From: Gnetum montanum
Lineage: Eukaryota > Streptophyta > Gnetopsida > Gnetales > Gnetaceae
Reading direction: 5' to 3'
NCBI GenBank assembly: GCA_015680685.1
Contig: MNCI01005926.1
Coordinates: 1,159 to 65,158, forward strand
Length of the DNA stretch: 64,000 nt
Under the pieces are notes generated by a model. That model saw nothing but the letters and a program-made list of their open reading frames with translations. It was not told the DNA's origin and made no database searches. Made by a program: the position numbers and the translations under genes. The first letter of the stretch is position 1. Every line of letters starts with the position of its first letter. Positions 57,991 to 64,000 of the stretch are shown here, piece by piece.

Positions 57991-58917
57991 TGATGAGTCA
58001 TGGTCTATTAGGTATTTTTATCAAACCCCTATTATCAGACCCCTGTTATCGGAACTCTGATACAAGATACCAAGTCTGATAGGTCCCAATATCGAACCCC
58101 TATTATTGGACCCATGATATCGTAGCTACAATATTGCAGCTTGCATGCGATATCGCATACGCAATATCACAGTTCTCGTGTGAGCCTGTAATTAAAAGGT
58201 GGCACACTTGGTTTTCAAATTAGTTCTTAGTCCCTTATCCAAACTCTGGAATTTTTTCCTTCTTAGAGTTAGAATTATTTTCCAGTGGATGCCCGCAGTG
58301 TGGTGATTGTAATTGTACGGCATCCTTATTCAAGTGTGGTGTACTTGGACACACACATGATTGGTAATAAAGATCAAGATTACTTCATCATTGCAGCATC
58401 CGCATAGCTTAATTATTTATTTTTTAATTTTCATTTACTACTTTCTTAGTTAATATCTCTCACCTTTATCTCCTAGTAATGCGGAATGAGTACGACTTAA
58501 TCATGAGCATTTAAGTATGACTACTTGGTAACCCAATAGCGTACTTAGGCCATGCGCTTGGTAATCCCAGTGGTAGTCATGCACAAGGTCCAAGATGTGT
58601 ACAGATGATTAAGGAATGGATGCTCATCACACTTAGGCTAGTTAGATTCTCTCTCACTCTCTCCCTCTGCTAGTTAGTCAATATTATTTACCATCATACC
58701 CAGGAGCAGCATTAATGTAGGAACAAATCATACACCTCACTTTGGACTAAACCATACATGAAAAAGCTAATACTATTCCAGGTGGGAAGACAACGAATTG
58801 CAATCTAAGAGTAACTATATAGATACCACAACTAGTCCGTCTGCGGAGTTCGACTGGATCATGCGTGAAACACTCGTATTTGTATGGTTGAGTGTAGGGG
58901 TACCTCTCCACTCATCA
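57991..58917 (+). repeat. Element D 3' LTR
   Basis: 927 bases. TATA position reads GTAATTAAAAGG (58188-58199), so its box is changed. One repeat unit fewer than the 5' LTR in the palindromic zone. Confidence 0.9.
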
Positions 58918-60799
58918 ATAATCTATTGTACCTAATAATTGATCAAAATTTAAAGTCTTTTCTTTTAAACATTTCTTCAAATGAGCTACCACAAGTCACT
59001 ACAACTTACAGTGTCTCACAATTTCCTTTAAGAGCTAAAGATCTACTTTGTAATGGTTAAATTGGTGACTAAGGGCTCTTGTAGCTTGTTTGAGCTTGAA
59101 TTAATAAAAAATATCTTTATTTATAATTTTTTTAGGATGACTATGAACCATTATGAGTTGTAGCTTATTGTAGTTTCATTAAAGTATCTTTTTAAAATGA
59201 TTTTTTTACTTCTCAAACTTGAAATTCAATATGATCCAATTGTCAAGTGTGTTATAACCAATCCTTAGATTCAAAGGTGTAATTTGAGATCTTCATGATG
59301 TGCCTTGAAGTTCATCTTTATTTTCATTATGGCTTCAACTCAAGCTTTCATCTTAATTTTAATTATGGCTTCAACTCAAGCTTCTACAAATTGTTATGAC
59401 TTGTATTAGCTCACTTTCTAGACCATGATCTCCTCCAGCTTACGCCTAGTTGTATTTACCTATCAAACTTTTAAAAATTAATAATTAAAGATAAAATTTA
59501 AACAAACATTAATTCTCAACCTAACATAGTCCCTTACTACCTCTTTATTATATAGATAAAGACAAATGAGAGTTATGCTTATGTATTAATATCAAATAAT
59601 ATATAATAGAAAGCCAAATCTACATAAACATCAACATGACCAAAAGATCTACATCTACTATATGCATTAGAAAGAAAGTTTAAAAGAGCAACTTAATAAC
59701 TTACAAAAAAATATTTTATCTTACAAGTTCAAGTTTCTCAATGAATCTATAGGAATTTAGAGCATGACTAGGAAGGAAAAAAGAAAGATGAAAAATGAAG
59801 ATTACCTTCCACTCTAAGGAGGAATTGTTGGCTTTTTAGAGTATAGGACAATAATATTTTATTTTTAGTATATAATATGAGTTTATTTTAATAAAATATA
59901 AGAAATTTCTAGATTAATGGGTAGTTGTACTATTATTTTGGTTTAAGTCCATATATATTTTTAATTTTTAACTTTTTTTTATCATTAGGACTAAATTGTA
60001 TTATTTTTAGTAAAATTTTCCTCACTTGTCACATATATATATCTAACGCATATCTTGGAAATTTGTACCAAGGAATGATCAATATAATCTCAATAAGAAT
60101 TTGACTTTTTCATCATCAATTCATCAACATCATTCATCATTATTTACTTAATACTAGAAGTTGAATAGTAATAATTAGGGATATCCACTATTTTGATTAT
60201 ATCTTTGTCATCTCACAATATTTTTCAAAAATTATAAATTTATTAGAAATCTAGAATAGGTTGCTACATGCAACTAAAATTCTTAGTTCAATATCTATTT
60301 TGGTTTGAGAGAAATTAGCTCTATAATTTGGCATATTTTCTGATTCTTAAACTTTTACTATAATGAATAATAGTAAATGATTAGATCGTTTTCCTCTTAT
60401 AATATAATTATTTGATATGAGATTATATTCATTTAAAATATAATATCTTTGGGAAGGTTATTTAAAATTTTATCATCAAAATCTTAACAACTTTAGAGTT
60501 ATCATCTCTCAAATTTGCACTACTAGAATTGTTGTAATTTTTGATTGATTAAAAAGAAAATAATATAACCTTAGCTTCTAGACATCTTCTTTAGTGCTTC
60601 CTTTTTATAAATTGTAGAGATATTCTTAATATTTTCAAAAATATAAATTTCATTAGCTTATTCTTTATGAGGTTAGGATAACTAGACAATACTTTCACTA
60701 CCTGAGATTCCTTCAAAAACATGTTGAGGCATGTTTTGAATTTCTGATTGAATCAACTACTACTTCTAATCATGTTTTTATATAGGTATAAATTCTAGT
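58918..60799. other. AT-rich intergenic stretch
   Basis: No coding signal found. A direct repeat of about 45 bases (59325-59390, ATTATGGCTTCAACTCAAGCTT) is present twice. CATTATGAGTTG words at 59140-59170 continue the loose array seen near 50300 and 53450. Confidence 0.45.
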
Positions 60800-61040
60800 A
60801 TTTTGCTAGACTTGAAGAAGAAATTTTTCAATTTTTTCAATGGGAAATTAAATGGACTATCACTAATAAGGAATGTTCAACACTAAATAGACTTCATTCC
60901 TAGTGTTACCATTCTAAATGAAAGAGCATATTCGATGGCACTAAAAGAGTTACTTACAAATGGATTTATGAGGAAGTTAATCTCTCCTTATGAAATTTTA
61001 TCAATACATGTGCCAAATAAGGATAGTGATGAATGTATTT
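60800..61040 (+). pseudogene. Chromovirus-like RT N-terminal fragment
   Basis: One frame reads LKKKFFNFFNGKLNGLSLIR, then NVQHxIDFIPSVTILNERAY, SMALKELLTNGFMRKLISPY and EILSIHVPNKDSDECI. This follows the Ty3/gypsy RT start: F..VFPxxLPxGLPPxRxxxHxIDxxPGxxxPNxxxYRM...ELxxQxxELLxKGFIRxSxSPxxxPxxxVxKKDG. The Gln after H is a stop (CAA to TAA). The fragment stops seven bases before the LTR-like start of element C at 61047, so the gene was cut by that insertion or by later loss. No other part of this element is seen. Confidence 0.75.
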
Positions 61041-61046
61041 GACTCT

Positions 61047-61806
61047 TGATGAGGCATATTATATCATGATGTTGTTGGCTCAAATTAATCCTAAGTGCTT
61101 CCACAATGAACATGAAAATAAAGTCTAAATCTAAGTAATAACTAAAATATAAATCTATCCTATACTATGATGATAAGCATTCATTCCTAGCTTGTCATAC
61201 ACATCCTAGGATCATTCAACAGTTATTGGGATTACCAAGCAAATCCACTACTAAGAAAATCAAGTGAAGTCACTATTATGTTATGAAATGATTACACTTA
61301 ATGCTCAAAACCAATCATGCTTATTCCACCTTACTAATGAACATGGAAAAATTAAGGTACTTAGAAAATGTAAAGAACTAAAATAAGGTAAACATATTAA
61401 ATAAATAAAAATTTAAAAAAAGAGAGACAAATAAGTAAAAATAAAGAAACTTTGCATGATGCTACAATGGTGAGAAATAATCTCAATCTTTATTTCTAGC
61501 CATGAATTATGTCCAAGTACAATCCACTCAAATAAAGATCCTATACAATTTTTCAAGTACACCACACTATGGGCATTCACTTCTAACTTTGACTCTAGGT
61601 TACAAAAACAAACTACAAAAAATTTGCTAAGTGTTAAATGAAAGTTGGTTGTTTGACATGACCAAGGGTTGCTATTTATAATGTTGACCAAGATCCTCTA
61701 CATGGAATCAATGATGATCTATGTAGGTCTATGATGTCATAGACATAATATTGTAGATGTGATATCATAGATACTATATCATGGCTTATGAAAAATAGGT
61801 TTATCA
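61047..61806 (-). repeat. Element C 3' LTR
   Basis: Starts TGATGAGG, ends TTATCA. Shares ATTGGGATTACCAAGCAAAT and the ATGCTACAA..TGGTGAGAA order with LTRs of A and B. Minus TATA (CATTATAAATAGC) at 61672-61684. Repeated TCTATGATGTCATAGA-type palindromic words at 61718-61785. The first 60 bases are poorly conserved, so the left border is uncertain. Confidence 0.6.
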
Positions 61807-61999
61807 TACCTCCAAAACTAACTAGAAACTTGTCCTCAAGTTAAAAAAAAAAAACGGATAGAGTTCTTTACAAAACTGGAAGGTGTACTCAAACTTTAAC
61901 ATGACTACTTGACTCTAAATTCCACATTGTGATTTGAGTGGTGCTTTAAAAAATTATCATGCATTCCATGATGAACACACACATGATAATAAAAAAAAC

Positions 62000-64000
62000 A
62001 AAAAAAATGATAAATCTTGATGTAGCCTCATGTTCTTGATGGTAGTGGCTCTTCCATTAGCTTCTTTCCTTTATCATCACACTTTGGAATTTGATATCGA
62101 TTGAGTAAGGCTTGAAGCTTTTCCTCTTTTGATATGGGATTGTGTATCATCTAGGTGAATTTAGTAATGTTTCTTATTGTCTATACTTTCCATGGGCATG
62201 GAAACTATGGAAACATTTTTTTCCTTTCATGTACCAAGCTACAAACTATCTTCTTTCTTCTTCAAATGTCATGACCACTTTTTGTAGTTTTTGATAATTT
62301 GTCATTCTATGGACCAAGTTTGCTACTACATCCTTTTGGTCTTGGTAGCTATCTTTTAATATTTCAAGCTTAGAGTTTGAAATATGCAATTTTTATTATG
62401 TATCCTTCATATTTGTAAACTCTTTTTGATACATTGCATACACTATAGCTACTTGTTGTTCTAGCTCATTCCTTGAACTACTTGTTGTGAGCATGGCTAA
62501 ATTATCATACCAAAGGTTTTCTAATCACATTTACTCTATAAGGTCTTCAATCTATACATTCTTGTTCTTTACTTCAACTTGGTGGACATGGGCAAGGCTA
62601 TCCAGGATCAACTACCAATCACATGTCTACATGGTGATGGAGTTGATTTTGGCTGTAGCCAACTAGATTTCTTTCCATTAATTTATGTGTACATGTCCAC
62701 TTGGTCTCTGAAGTGTTACTTGAGCCTCTCATTCTTTTTGATCTCATTTTTTCATGTGCTAATCTCAATGGCTAAATTCTAGTGAATTGCATGGACTTCT
62801 TCCATTGATAGGATTCTATTTTCTTTGGACAATTTTCTCATATCTTGGTTGACTCTAGTGAACTATTCTCTTAACTGATGGATGCTTTCTTCAAGAACAT
62901 TCTTTTTTTTCTCTATATCCATAAACCTTTGATTTTCTACAGTAATATTCTTATTTTCTTCTTCAAGGATAGTTCTTTCTTTGGCATGTGCGTACATCTA
63001 TGCTTTAGCCACTAAGGTGTTCCACATTGCCTTTTCTTTCTCCATCTCCACTTGAATGTTTCTGGCTATGAGTTGGATGACTTATTTAGTTCTAAATTTA
63101 TCGAGTTGATCTAGTGTTATGTACTATGCAAAGTCTCTTTTTCTTTTTTTTAAGGTTGTTAATTTAGCTTGCAATCTTTACACTTAATTTTCTACATGCC
63201 CACCTCTTGTTTCAGTCATTAACAACTTGGCCTTTATTGAGATTAGATCTAACTAGAGTATAGTGATATTTCTAGGGATATCACAGAGATTTTTCATTAC
63301 TTGGGCTATCTATAGTAGTTAAACTAGGATATCTTTGTGTTTTGCTAGAGACATGGACATACTAGCTAATATTTTAGCATCTTTGGCTCTAGTAATATCT
63401 ACCAATGGTGTAATGGGAATATTAAATGATTCTTTGATGTGATCTGTGATCACTTCTACTACTCTTTTTGCATCTTGATGTTTCATCACCATAACCATGG
63501 CTTCTTCTCCTATTTCCAACATGACCTAAAAAGATGCAACATTCCTAGAAATTTATTGTGCCTAGTATTCAACTTCTCCTATCTATAAAGATACTTGATC
63601 ACTAGCAAGTCTTGTTAATATTGTACGCCTTATAGAATTCTCTCTTATATTGAGGATCCTTCCCTATTTCCCCAACTAATGGATTCTACAATTTGTTGCA
63701 AATGGTTCATGGAAGATTGATAGTCCTATTGTGCTAGTGGAGCACTTGATTTTGGTTTATCACTAGCTAGCATTAACCCATTGGGTCCTGCATGCTCATG
63801 CCCTATTGTAGAAATGTTGCTTGCTTGGGCTGATCTTGCTACTCCTTTAGTGCTTGCTGACTTTTCTAGCTAATCTTTCTTTGATGACACTAGCTTAAAC
63901 ATTTTAGCATAGGATGCATTCTAGGCCTTGAAGAAGACATCATTTGTATAATCCTAAATCTTTCCTTGCTTGTATAACCTTTTGATAAGGAAAAGGAATG
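62000..64000 (-). pseudogene. Element C 3' accessory module (unknown product)
   Basis: Minus-strand open piece 63319-63522: MLEIGEEAMVMVMKHQDAKR, VVEVITDHIKESFNIPITPL, VDITRAKDAKILASMSMSLA. Further up, VSSKKDxLEKSASTKGVARS and GHEHAGPNGLMLASDKPKSS. Element A has counterparts at about 6700-7300 (VIVDRIAKTLNEL). Long helical, polar composition; no membrane segment seen. Broken by stops. Continues past the window edge. Confidence 0.45.

Larger units (their letters stand above)
54370..58917 (+). mobile_element. Element D: gag-only Athila-family retrotransposon, 4.5 kb
   Basis: LTRs 54370-55343 and 57991-58917 begin TGATGAGTCATGG and end ACTCATCA, a perfect 8-base terminal inverted repeat. Then come tRNA-Asp-type primer site, gag, and a purine tract TTGAGGGGGTC right before the 3' LTR. 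The interior is 2.65 kb, of which 239 bases are probably an assembly artefact, leaving no room for pol and none is seen. So it is non-autonomous and depended on relatives such as A or B. Flanks ACAAG and ATAAT agree at 3 of 5 only, so the target duplication is doubtful. The only element of its family here on the plus strand. Confidence 0.9.
61047..64000 (-). mobile_element. Element C: Athila-like element, 3' end only
   Basis: LTR 61047-61806 followed by the polypurine-like complement and end-of-polyprotein signal (TACCTCCAAAACTAACTAGA, then ACTTGTCCTC), then a minus-strand accessory module like that of element A. Gag and pol must lie beyond the right edge of the window. Confidence 0.7.

Overview
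This window has no intact protein-coding gene. It is nested, heavily mutated LTR-retrotransposon DNA from a plant nuclear genome. The elements are of plant lineages: three Athila-like Ty3/gypsy copies and a gag-only relative with tRNA-Asp-type primer sites, a giant Tat/Ogre-like Ty3/gypsy element with two RNase H domains, an iMet-primed small LTR element, and chromovirus-like gag and RT fragments. Composition is AT-rich. Many CpG sites appear to have become TpG/CpA, as expected of old methylated repeats. A large repeat-rich seed-plant genome, perhaps a gymnosperm, fits, but the species cannot be read from the sequence.

Layout. 1-198 is the end of an LTR. 490-1699 (minus) is a broken Ty3/gypsy gag. 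4334-17623 is element A, a 13.3 kb Athila-like element on the minus strand with both LTRs, tRNA-Asp-type PBS, gag, protease, RT, RNase H, integrase and a long 3' accessory module. 19830-39310 is a small iMet-primed LTR element (X) split open by a 17.9 kb Tat/Ogre-like element (20365-38283, minus strand, 1.7 kb LTRs, perfect 5 bp target duplication GGAAC). 39349-49299 is element B, about 10 kb, a relative of A without the accessory module. 50521-53160 is a compositionally distinct, unrecognised island with an LTR- or promoter-like part. 54370-58917 is element D, a plus-strand gag-only relative. 60800-61040 is a chromovirus-like RT fragment cut off by the LTR of element C (61047 to beyond 64000), another minus-strand A-like copy.

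Main discovery. Between protease and RT of the Tat element lies a 5.9 kb block carrying a complete-looking gene on the opposite (plus) strand, 26967-31406. It has its own TATA-like box and telo-box, a good ATG context, about seven exons with GT-AG introns (five of six predicted junctions join without breaking phase), a first domain resembling FCP1/NIF-type HAD phosphatases with catalytic positions missing, a long unidentified helical region and an acidic C-terminus. The block sits where Ogre elements are known to have a sense intron. The GT..AG ends visible here would splice protease to RT in frame. Hairpin-forming repeat clusters border the gene on both sides. All its exons are now damaged by stops and shifts, so it is a fossil, but the arrangement suggests an antisense, intron-bearing accessory gene housed inside a sense intron of a retrotransposon.

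A technical warning: 57270-57507 is an exact 238 bp reverse complement of 57005-57242 and is bracketed by single N bases. It is probably an assembly artefact. The run of 24 G at 28271 is also suspicious.
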